IMG/VR virus record: IMGVR_UViG_3300049791_000085 | Span: 1-34,725 of that record | Length of the DNA stretch: 34,725 nt | From: a virus | Strand: one strand, 5' to 3' | The notes under the pieces: model-generated | Told to the model about the DNA's origin: nothing | Seen by the model: only the letters and a program-made list of their open reading frames with translations | The model's database searches: none | Program-made: the position numbers and the translations under genes | Part shown: one piece after another, positions 28,283 to 34,725 of the stretch | How positions within the stretch are numbered: position 1 is the stretch's first letter | How the letters are laid out: each line of letters opens with the position of its first letter

Positions 28283-30634
28283 TTATTGAATCTTGTGCGT
28301 TAAAATCTTAACCAGGTTATTGGCGTGCGATATGGATGCATCGCTTTCTGTTCTTTGAGTCTCTGCCAGATACCGCATTTTCCCTTCTTCTATTTCTCCC
28401 ATTACTGAAATCTCTTCGGCCTGTAATTTCTGATGCTCAATTTCAAGCTCGACCTGCATTTGCTGGGCCTTAAGAGCCAATTCTTGTTTCTTAATCTCAA
28501 GGGTTTGCATCTTGAATTGCTCTTCCATTTGCATTTGTTGAGCCTGCATTTGCATTTGTTGTTCTTCAGGAGAGGGGCCTTGTTGTTGCGGCATCTTGCC
28601 AGTCTTTCCAGCTTCGATGATTTCACGAGGCACGCGAGTTTTAAGCCTGTTCTTAATCTCAATGGTGTTAGCCAGAGGCAGGTTATCAGCGTAAAGATCG
28701 GCGATAAGGTTAAAGGATGTTGGATCTGCTTGCAGGACTTCACGCAAGGATTGGAGCGCCTCTTGTTTCTGACCTTCGAAGCTTGGTCCCGGTTTAAGTC
28801 TTACTTCATATGTTCCTTTACGTATATCGTTATGCACTTGCTCCCCATATTCGTCGGCTTGCTTGTTCACAGTTATGTTCTTCATGCCTTCATCTGGCGT
28901 CATCAGGGCAAGTACGCGCTCCGTATCGTAGACGCGCGGAATCATTTCGTTAACGATTGCTCCACCTGTTGCAATAGCTCTGTTAATTGAATTAAAGAAG
29001 ACATAGGTTGTGTAACTTCCTTGACGGGTTCTTGCATCAATTGCTTTACCACTTGCCTCATCTCCATTGTTTCCCATTCGAGCTGGATATAAGCCAGTAG
29101 AAGTATACAAGTCCTCAATTGCCAGCTGGTATTGCTGAAAGAGCGATGCTGATAGCTCAGGTGGCCTGACCTGCTCAGGCTTGATTCCGGAAGGTGATTC
29201 ATCATAAGCCAGCATTCCTTGTGTATTATTAGGGTCACGCCAGTTTCTTTGGGTATCAAGACTTGCAACATTCTTCTTGCTACCTATCCATTGATCGTAT
29301 CTGGATATCTTAAGGATATAGGCAGATTGGGTTCTAAGATAATTAATATAGCGCTGCGTGTCCTTGGCATCCCCAAAGAAAGAGCGGCATATCTGCTTGC
29401 CAGTTTTATCATAGAAACTATTGTTATCAACGAAGACCAAAGGCAACTGCTCGGACGGAAATTCCGTCTTGTCCAGTTCATAGTCTCCTGCAAACTTATA
29501 ATGCCAAATCTTATGCTTCTTAGCAGGGCGCTCATCTTCTATCCTGACCATTTCCCCGTCTTGCCATAAGGTCATAAGGCTTTGGTCTTCGCTAAACTCC
29601 ATATCTACTTCAGCGACTTGAGGACCGTTAGCAACATCCATGCCATTTTGTTGCGGGAGAATATCCTGATTACCCCCCATGCCAAATCCATTGCTGCCTT
29701 CTGGTGATGGCATTTGGCCTTCCATGGTTGGCTGCCCAGGTATCTGCACTTCTGGAGAACCTTGTGGCATACCCTGAGGCTGCCCCATGAGCATTTGTTC
29801 AAGCTCCATCATGCGGTTTTTTTCGTTTATTTCCCGAGACGACTCAACGAGCTCGTCCATTTCTTCCTGATTCAGGATATTTCCATTAGATAGTTTATAG
29901 AGCGTATCTTTCTCAAATTTACGGACAAAATGATCTATAATCGTTATGGCTTCGCTGTCTGACCAACTGAATGGATCTTCAGTTTCGTTTGGCTCGACAG
30001 CGAGAGCCACCTCTTCCTCGGTTGCAGCAATACCGCCTTTTCCTATCTTCTCTTCAATATCGCGGCCATACAGGTCACGGAACTTGGCTCGGGACATGCG
30101 TGAAACATAACCACAAATTGTTCCATCAGTTTTATTAACGCTTTCTGCACCGACATCCCAATAGCATCGCGTTGCATCCTTAAAGTGATGATAGGTTATG
30201 TCAAGGTCAAAAGACTTGGCATGCGAATAGTCGGTTGCCACACAAAAGGCTCCAAAGCCACCAATGGCAGCCTGACCCGCTGCAACTTGATAGACGGTCG
30301 CTGTATTGTTGCTAAACATAATATCTTTTATTATGAGCTCTCGAAGGTGCGCTACCTCCTCATCACAGTTAGTCATGGGCACTACTTGCAACTGAGGGGT
30401 ATTTTGCTGCTGTTCACCCAAGAGCGAATTGGACATGGTAGCAAGCTTATTGGATGACAAAGGAACCTTGCGGAAGGTCTTAATCATGTCGTCTTCTTCA
30501 TCATCAGTCCACTGTTGACCCAAGACAAAGGTGTGCATTTCATGATACTGGTCAATGTTAAACTTAAAGTACCCGCGCCATTTCTCACACGCTATACGGG
30601 CTTTCTTTGCCATCTTTTCATTGTGTCTAGCCAT
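28283..30634 (-). CDS. Portal protein, P22 gp1 type
   Basis: The 783-residue protein has the P22-portal-type body (WRGYFKFNIDQYHEMHTFVL near the start, later MFSNNTATVYQVAAGQAAIG and RCYWDVGAESVNKTDG). P22 gp1 has 725 residues. An inserted proline/glycine/methionine/glutamine-rich stretch (about 285-335) forms an extra loop. The C-terminal about 110 residues are glutamine/methionine-rich and helical (QQMQMQAQQMQMEEQFKMQT), as expected for the barrel coiled coil of P22 portal that reaches into the capsid. It would form a twelve-subunit ring at the DNA entry vertex and hold the terminase and the gp4-like tail factor. AAGGATT lies before the ATG. Confidence 0.85.
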   Translation of the reverse strand: MARHNEKMAKKARIACEKWRGYFKFNIDQYHEMHTFVLGQQWTDDEEDDMIKTFRKVPLSSNKLATMSNSLLGEQQQNTPQLQVVPMTNCDEEVAHLRELIIKDIMFSNNTATVYQVAAGQAAIGGFGAFCVATDYSHAKSFDLDITYHHFKDATRCYWDVGAESVNKTDGTICGYVSRMSRAKFRDLYGRDIEEKIGKGGIAATEEEVALAVEPNETEDPFSWSDSEAITIIDHFVRKFEKDTLYKLSNGNILNQEEMDELVESSREINEKNRMMELEQMLMGQPQGMPQGSPEVQIPGQPTMEGQMPSPEGSNGFGMGGNQDILPQQNGMDVANGPQVAEVDMEFSEDQSLMTLWQDGEMVRIEDERPAKKHKIWHYKFAGDYELDKTEFPSEQLPLVFVDNNSFYDKTGKQICRSFFGDAKDTQRYINYLRTQSAYILKISRYDQWIGSKKNVASLDTQRNWRDPNNTQGMLAYDESPSGIKPEQVRPPELSASLFQQYQLAIEDLYTSTGLYPARMGNNGDEASGKAIDARTRQGSYTTYVFFNSINRAIATGGAIVNEMIPRVYDTERVLALMTPDEGMKNITVNKQADEYGEQVHNDIRKGTYEVRLKPGPSFEGQKQEALQSLREVLQADPTSFNLIADLYADNLPLANTIEIKNRLKTRVPREIIEAGKTGKMPQQQGPSPEEQQMQMQAQQMQMEEQFKMQTLEIKKQELALKAQQMQVELEIEHQKLQAEEISVMGEIEEGKMRYLAETQRTESDASISHANNLVKILTHKIQ

Positions 30635-30677
30635 GTTGCAATCCTTTGTTATTAGTTTTGTATGTACAATCCGTGCT

Positions 30678-32201
30678 CTAAATTAGTCTACCAGCCATTC
30701 TATCTGGTAATCGGTTCACAACATAACCACCTTCCTGAACGTATTCGCCACCATAAAAGGTAAGCATCAATGCGTCAGATGTATCTGGTGAAAGTAGCCC
30801 ACGCTTCTTGGCATCTTCCTTGCTTTCTATTTGTAACCTGTCGCTGGAGTCGTATTTATAACCAAGCCCCGTTAAATCTGTTTGTAGCTCATCACTATCT
30901 GGTATCTCTACCGGCATTTCTTGTGTTAACCAGTCTCGCATCCAGTCCCATAGCTCGGCGCGCAGGTTTTTGTACTTATCAGGCTCTGAAGCTTTGCGTG
31001 CCACATTTACGCCCTCTACAACATCAGTGTAACCTAACTCATGCAATCTATCGACAACGCCTGCTCCAATTCCTATTGAGTCAATGCATACTCTTTTTGG
31101 ATTTTCTTTCTCTATCATGCGCTTAATGATGCCAGCTAGCTCCATTGTGTCAATGTTATAATGCGTCTCAAGGCCGAAAGCGCGCCTCCCCATGCGACGA
31201 ATTATTGCCGTTCGGTCATCACCTTTTCTTGCCGGATCAATGCCTATCACAAGACTTGTTTGACTGTCAACCTTGGTCACTCGCGCTTTCTTAATATGAT
31301 CGACAATGATAAATGTATCGGTTATAGAGGAGAGAAATGCCTCGTCATCAGTGAAAGGATATTCTTGCCTGAACTTACGACACTTCTGTTCGTAGTCACC
31401 CTTGAAGTCCTGAAGCTTTATGCGCCTCCAGTTCAAGTGACCAAGCTTAAGCCCATTGTCTTTAAATTGTTCGAGCCATTCTTTTTCATCTTCTTGCGGC
31501 ACAAACATCGCATCTTCTATGCAGTATTCATCCTGCCAATACCACGGCACAAATATTGCTTGATAGCGGGACTTGCCATTCTTTGCTTCCTGCCAATCCT
31601 GATAGAAATCATTATCTATGCCGTTTGCCGTCGATTCCTTTATGACTTCTGTGTCTGCCATCTCCGCTACGGTCTGAAGCAATCCGAGGCTGATTCTAGC
31701 GGCATCTTTGTAGAAGGCGTACTCTGACAAGTGAAGATATTGATTGGTCATGGAGCGGCCTATTTCAGCGCTACCGGCAGTCCCTACCCGATATCCTGAG
31801 CCAAGTCCGTTGTACATTAAGGTGTTATCATTCTTTTTGTCTGGCTGAGGGAACAATCCTGCTTCAAGGTTCTCCGAGTACCTCTTTGTCATCTCAAATA
31901 TGGCGCGTGTTGCATCAGACAAATGAGTAAGAATGAAGGCTTTCTTGCCTTTCTTAGTGACAATCTTGTGAAAGTATCGTGCTTGAACGTAGGTTGAGAC
32001 GCCTTGTTGACGCCCTTTGAGTATTAAGGCTCGTATCTTGCCTGTTGCCAGATACTGGGCTTCGAGACGCTCATGGATGTATTGCTGGGCTCGATTGAAC
32101 TCGAAGTTTCGTTCGGCACCGGATTTGTCATGGATTACTAGGAAGTTTTTAGCGAAGAGAGGAAGGGACTTTAAGACACGTATTAACTTGTCCTCTGACA
32201 T
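30678..32201 (-). CDS. Terminase large subunit
   Basis: The 507-aa packaging motor/nuclease shows a Walker A variant GRQQGVST (63-70), a Walker B-type QYLHLSEYAF with E160 as the catalytic carboxylate, and the C-terminal RNase H-like nuclease with IGIDPARKGDD (D322 first metal residue), CIDSIGIGAG and SPDTSDALML as the later acidic motifs. Such a domain makes it a headful-type large subunit, as in P22 (gp2). It cuts concatemers and drives DNA into the capsid using ATP. Small terminase precedes and portal follows, the classical order. Confidence 0.92.
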   Translation of the reverse strand: MSEDKLIRVLKSLPLFAKNFLVIHDKSGAERNFEFNRAQQYIHERLEAQYLATGKIRALILKGRQQGVSTYVQARYFHKIVTKKGKKAFILTHLSDATRAIFEMTKRYSENLEAGLFPQPDKKNDNTLMYNGLGSGYRVGTAGSAEIGRSMTNQYLHLSEYAFYKDAARISLGLLQTVAEMADTEVIKESTANGIDNDFYQDWQEAKNGKSRYQAIFVPWYWQDEYCIEDAMFVPQEDEKEWLEQFKDNGLKLGHLNWRRIKLQDFKGDYEQKCRKFRQEYPFTDDEAFLSSITDTFIIVDHIKKARVTKVDSQTSLVIGIDPARKGDDRTAIIRRMGRRAFGLETHYNIDTMELAGIIKRMIEKENPKRVCIDSIGIGAGVVDRLHELGYTDVVEGVNVARKASEPDKYKNLRAELWDWMRDWLTQEMPVEIPDSDELQTDLTGLGYKYDSSDRLQIESKEDAKKRGLLSPDTSDALMLTFYGGEYVQEGGYVVNRLPDRMAGRLI

Positions 32202-32214
32202 TTAGGAACATCCT

Positions 32215-32574
32215 TCATTCAACAAGCCTATCAAGCAATTTCTCGACAATAGTGTCATTAACTGATTTAGGTTCTTTGTCTTCCTGATAGTCAGCTCGGA
32301 AACGGTTTTTCATTGAAAATATCCATGGAGCGGAGGAAAACTTTTCGTAATTACCGACAATGCCGTTTTCGCCCATGTCTTCCCAGTATGCTTGACATGC
32401 TTGCATGCCTTGGTCTAAAGCAACCTTGAATTCAGGGTGGGCGTCTCTCCAGTCATATAATGACTGACGAGAAACGCTTAATGCAGCACAAACGGCAGCT
32501 AAACTCTTCCCTTTAGAGAGGATTTCGGCTGCCGTATCACAAAATTCAGGCCTGTATTTGTTAGGAATACCCAT
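32215..32574 (-). CDS. Terminase small subunit
   Basis: The 119-aa protein has a helix-turn-helix N-terminus (AAEILSKGKSLAAVCAALSV, SRQSLYDWRD) typical of small terminase/Terminase_5-type DNA recognition, and a C-terminal charged helix (VNDTIVEKLLDRLVE). It lies immediately before the large subunit and would recognise the packaging start site and stimulate the motor. ATG has GGAAT upstream. Role assigned by position and HTH. Confidence 0.8.
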   Translation of the reverse strand: MGIPNKYRPEFCDTAAEILSKGKSLAAVCAALSVSRQSLYDWRDAHPEFKVALDQGMQACQAYWEDMGENGIVGNYEKFSSAPWIFSMKNRFRADYQEDKEPKSVNDTIVEKLLDRLVE

Positions 32575-32596
32575 GGTAATTCCTTATAGTGTAAAA

Positions 32597-32788
32597 CTAT
32601 GGACCAGCTTGTTCATTACGTTTTTCACCACGCATTTCACCGCCAGCTTCGCCGGGCTCGCAATATTTAGGCTGCATCTTATTTTGCTGCTCAACACGAC
32701 GACCATATTCAGATGATACGCCATTATAATGGGTATTTCCCTCAGCGCCATCTTCAGAAGTGTAATCTTTCACGCCTGTATTGCTCAT
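32597..32788 (-). CDS. Small hypothetical protein (63 aa) at the head of the late operon
   Basis: GGAG precedes ATG 32788 by nine bases. The protein MSNTGVKDYTSEDGAEGNTH is polar, with acidic and glycine-rich patches and a C-terminus GGEMRGEKRNEQAGP, and looks disordered. No family recognised. It is the first gene of the leftward late block, whose promoter would lie in the 231-base gap to its right (only a weak TTGTGG-N17-TATCGT candidate seen). Confidence 0.6.
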   Translation of the reverse strand: MSNTGVKDYTSEDGAEGNTHYNGVSSEYGRRVEQQNKMQPKYCEPGEAGGEMRGEKRNEQAGP

Positions 32789-32837
32789 TGTAATTACTCC
32801 GTTAATTAATTATTTATAACGATAGCACATAAATTAC

Positions 32838-32846
32838 TTATCCACA
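32838..32846 (+). promoter_or_regulatory. Perfect DnaA-box consensus
   Basis: TTATCCACA, the consensus DnaA-binding box, stands alone in an AT-rich 231-base gap between divergent operons. A single box is no proof of an origin, but it may mark host DnaA binding. No second box was noticed near it. Confidence 0.45.
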
Positions 32847-32911
32847 AAATCTGTTGGTAACCCAGTGCATAAAACCATAAAACCATATATATAGCAACGG
32901 TTAAGTATCAG

Positions 32912-32942
32912 AAAATATATTAGCCCATTACGAATATATTTT
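32912..32942. repeat. AT-rich inverted repeat in the late/early divergent gap
   Basis: AAAATATAT (32912-32920) pairs with ATATATTTT (32934-32942) around a 13-base loop. It lies just upstream of the 33 kb early promoter. Without GC pairs it is probably an easily melted or protein-binding site rather than a terminator. Confidence 0.45.
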
Positions 32943-32950
32943 TATCATTC

Positions 32951-32991
32951 ACATAACAAGTGTTGACATACATAACAAGTGTTGCTATAGT
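32951..32991 (+). promoter_or_regulatory. Strong early promoter with a duplicated AACAAGTGTT operator
   Basis: TTGACA (32963-32968), 17 bases, TATAGT (32986-32991) is a near-consensus sigma70 promoter. The 15-mer ACATAACAAGTGTTG occurs twice, at 32951-32965 and 32970-32984, 19 bases apart. One copy overlaps the -35 box, the other fills the spacer. Each holds AACA-AG-TGTT, a small dyad with a 2-base centre. The element before the recombination operon (1948-1955) shares ACAAGTGTTGAC in the same register to its -35 box. Confidence 0.75.
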
Positions 32992-33019
32992 TTAGATGTC
33001 AAAACAAAAGGAGCTAAAA

Positions 33020-33277
33020 ATGAAAACAATAAACGATATAACAATGTACGACCTGATGTCCGATGACTTGACTGTCTGGATAAAAAGAAATGAAAAGTTT
33101 GGTTTTGATTTGGAAATAGAAAATTACGGCGGGGAAGTGCTGGTAGACGAGAAGGGCATCAACCCATTAGCCATGGAAAGCTACGCCGACATGTGTAGAC
33201 GCTTCGTCCACTTTTACGACAAATTGAAAGCTATAACAGAGAAAGAGGTTAACGATAGCATAGGAGGTGAGGCATGA
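33020..33277 (+). CDS. Hypothetical early protein (85 aa)
   Basis: AGGAG lies five to six bases before ATG 33020, so the eight-codon longer frame from 32996 is not used. The protein starts MKTINDITMYDLMSDDLTVW, is acidic and mixed alpha/beta (FGFDLEIENYGGEVLVDEKG), and ends EKEVNDSIGGEA. No known domain. It is expressed first from the strong early promoter, so a host-takeover or anti-host function is plausible without direct evidence. Confidence 0.65.
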   Translation: MKTINDITMYDLMSDDLTVWIKRNEKFGFDLEIENYGGEVLVDEKGINPLAMESYADMCRRFVHFYDKLKAITEKEVNDSIGGEA

Positions 33278-33489
33278 GTGTGAGCGAAGACTACGGCAAT
33301 TATACAATAGACGTTTATGAGTCAAGCTACATTGATATGCAAGGAATGAATTGCGAAGGATGGACTTACAGGATGCAAAACAAAAACTCGGGATATCTTT
33401 ATGAGCTTAATGACTGGCATGATTCTCCAATAAAAGCATTGGATGCCGCAAAACAAAAAATTAGAATCTTAAACAATGGGAGCAAATAA
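33274..33489 (+). CDS. Hypothetical early protein (71 aa)
   Basis: It is coupled to the previous gene by ATGA and has AGGAGGTGAGGC before the start. The protein MSVSEDYGNYTIDVYESSYI has a strand-rich first half (GWTYRMQNKNSGYLYELNDW) and a helical end (PIKALDAAKQKIRILNNGSK). Small, soluble, no recognisable family. It resembles other short phage proteins with one beta sheet and one helix, but that is a fold impression only. Confidence 0.65.
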   Translation: MSVSEDYGNYTIDVYESSYIDMQGMNCEGWTYRMQNKNSGYLYELNDWHDSPIKALDAAKQKIRILNNGSK

Positions 33490-33490
33490 C

Positions 33491-33625
33491 ATGATTAAGA
33501 AACTTAAATGCTTACTAAAAGGCCACCAGTTCATAATGAACTACCAGGATACTTACCGCTGCTTCAGGCCGATTTCAAATCCACAATGCACACATTGCAG
33601 GAAATCTAAAATATCTTGTCGCTAA
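33491..33625 (+). CDS. Small cysteine-containing protein (44 aa), perhaps DUF1660-like
   Basis: GGGAG precedes ATG 33491. It encodes [20 protein letters not shown], then [20 protein letters not shown] and ISCR. The start [12 protein letters not shown]24 and the paired cysteines CTHC resemble the small zinc-binding phage proteins of the DUF1660 group. It ends inside the convergent cold-shock gene by 20 bases. A real gene is supported by the binding site and by coupling to the operon, but the family label is tentative. Confidence 0.5.
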   Translation: MIKKLKCLLKGHQFIMNYQDTYRCFRPISNPQCTHCRKSKISCR

Positions 33626-33818
33626 CAAGTTGTACTTTAGTAGCAATCGCGCCCTTGGGTGACTGGCCTGCTTCAAAGCTAACCTTGTCACCTTCGTTAA
33701 GGCTCTTAAAGCCTTCACGCTGTATCTCACGAAAATGAATAAAATAATCTTTACCACCTGACTCCAGAAACCCAAAACCTTTCTGGTCATTAAACCATTT
33801 GACTTTTCCCTCTTGCAT
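33606..33818 (-). CDS. Cold-shock domain protein (CspA family)
   Basis: The 70-residue protein [20 protein letters not shown] is a complete cold-shock domain with RNP1 (KGFGFLE), RNP2-like DYFIHF and the usual EGDKVSF strand. It binds single-stranded RNA or DNA as an RNA chaperone. AAAGGATGGG lies before the ATG. In RNP2 the family's common VFVH is DYFIH here, a conservative change. It is carried on the minus strand with the two genes to its right and may help translate phage mRNA or lift host stress blocks. Confidence 0.9.
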   Translation of the reverse strand: MQEGKVKWFNDQKGFGFLESGGKDYFIHFREIQREGFKSLNEGDKVSFEAGQSPKGAIATKVQLVSDKIF

Positions 33819-33916
33819 ATCTAGCCCATCCTTTATCTTAAAATCGAATTCTACCCACTAAATTTGCTCATAGCAACGATATCTCTAAAAATCTATGTCA
33901 TGGTAGCGGGTTATCA

Positions 33917-34141
33917 CTAATTCCACTCATATCGCTCTGTAGAGCCTTTGGCGTAATCCGGCATCCCGGCATCAACCCAAACCTTAACCCCTGTCTCCAG
34001 AGTGGCTGTGTCAATCAGACCATTAACCATATCGTGTTTGTCCTCAGTGCTCAATAGCCTCGTACTGATAAGTGCTGGTGATACACCTAAGCGCATCCCG
34101 ATTCTAAACAGCTTGCTCTTGCATTCTTGTGGTGTTGGCAT
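33917..34141 (-). CDS. Hypothetical protein (74 aa)
   Basis: It starts MPTPQECKSKLFRIGMRLGV and ends AKGSTERYEWN. It is helical, with LGVSPALISTRLLSTEDKHD resembling a helix-turn-helix or a short repeat. It overlaps the 3' end of the gene upstream by 38 bases. No function recognised. It could be a small regulator of the leftward operon. Confidence 0.6.
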   Translation of the reverse strand: MPTPQECKSKLFRIGMRLGVSPALISTRLLSTEDKHDMVNGLIDTATLETGVKVWVDAGMPDYAKGSTERYEWN

Positions 34142-34612
34142 TTAAAAATCCTTTTAACATGTCAGCGAGTTTATTTGCGCCATTACCTGCGCGCTCCACA
34201 ATGTTTTCTTGTTTCATGGTCGCCATCTTCTGCGCATGGAGCAGGTCCTGTGCTTCTTCTTGTAATCTCAGTCTAGTAGTTTCTTGTTCTGCTTTTATCT
34301 TTTGTGTCTCAACATCAACAAATCCACGTGCCATGAAAGGCTCGTTCAAATCAATATGCTTTCCAAGTATGACTTTTAGTCCGGCTATTCGCTGAAATTT
34401 ACCGATATCATTTTTCTGATTCTCTATGTGATGCTGGCAATGCTTCAGAAAGAGCGGGTCGCTTCTTTTATCTCGAGCTATACGAAAGGCCAGAAGTTCG
34501 GCTTCTTGTTTAGGGGTAAAAAAACTACTAATGAGATCTGGAATTACAGTAGTAGTAGTTTTTTCTTTATAGTTATTAATCTTATTAGTATTTAGGGTGT
34601 CATTTGACGCCA
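34104..34612 (-). CDS. Hypothetical protein, 5' end cut by the contig end
   Basis: The frame runs leftward from the artefact border. The nominal GTG start (34611-34613) uses the first base of a C homopolymer and has no ribosome site, and no ATG follows until deep inside the protein, so the true N-terminus is probably missing. The visible part includes FTPKQEAELLAFRIARDKRS, a coiled-coil stretch (QKIKAEQETTRLRLQEEAQD) and a C-terminus ANTTRMQEQAV. No family recognised. It precedes the 74-aa gene in the same direction. Confidence 0.5.

Positions 34613-34725
<113 letters not shown>

Noticed and set aside
28433-28990. Plus-strand frame of 185 codons
   Set aside because: Shadow of the glutamine-rich end of the portal gene; no start signal.
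31161-31727. Plus-strand frame of 188 codons
   Set aside because: Shadow inside the large terminase gene; the real motifs are on the minus strand.

Overview
The window reads as almost all of one double-stranded DNA phage genome (a contig of about 34.7 kb). The phage has a short-tailed, P22-like virion and probably infects a Gram-negative bacterium. The evidence is the head and tail gene order: small terminase, large terminase, P22-type portal with a glutamine/methionine-rich coiled-coil tail, acidic scaffold, coat, gp4-like and gp10-like tail accessory proteins, a needle-like protein, and three glycine/alanine-rich ejection-type proteins. There is also a T4-type (GH24) lysozyme, a P22-type Cro repressor and a Sak4/SSB/nuclease/helicase recombination block. 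I cannot name the host. The DNA is AT-rich and the ribosome binding sites are classical AGGAG types. I see no integrase, CI-type repressor, tRNA, rRNA, CRISPR array or insertion sequence. The last ~113 bases (a C-run/G-run followed by 83 G) are almost certainly a sequencing or assembly artefact.

Layout. (1) 1-1907, minus strand: an early leftward operon led by a Cro-like repressor, followed by small unknown genes (one a 26-residue membrane peptide, one apparently frameshifted) and a helix-turn-helix protein that runs off the left edge. (2) 1908-2034: a control region with a sigma70-like promoter, an ACAAGTGT element and a TACGTC-N6-GACGTA dyad. (3) 2035-6970, plus strand: a DNA recombination/replication operon with an unknown 139-aa protein, a Sak4-like ATPase, an SSB-like protein ending in DDGIPF, a Cas4/RecB-type nuclease with Fe-S cysteines, and an SF2 helicase with zinc-binding cysteines. 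(4) 7087-8329, minus: VRR-NUC nuclease, lysozyme and DUF1353-like lipoprotein, at the end of the late operon. (5) 8335-16963, minus: a large mosaic of tail-fibre/receptor-binding proteins and small accessory proteins. (6) 16983-19193: a mixed region with two plus-strand membrane-anchored proteins behind near-identical promoters, minus-strand unknowns, a second helix-turn-helix protein and a strong hairpin terminator. (7) 19175-32788, minus: virion assembly genes, in which the coat gene has its own promoter and terminator. (8) 32789-33625, plus: a second early operon with a strong promoter, two copies of the ACAAGTGT element and a nearby DnaA box. (9) 33606-34612, minus: a cold-shock protein and two unknowns, the last cut by the contig end.

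How it fits together. ACAAGTGT-type dyads sit at the -35 box of both plus-strand early promoters, and a further copy lies in the leftward operon, so one regulator (the Cro-like protein is the obvious candidate) may tie the early units together. The recombination operon would copy and recombine the genome. The late leftward operon packages DNA, builds the virion and ends with lysis. If the genome is circular or circularly permuted, the left and right edges join inside the leftward early operon, so only a small piece (the end of the helix-turn-helix gene and the start of the 169-codon gene) seems to be missing.
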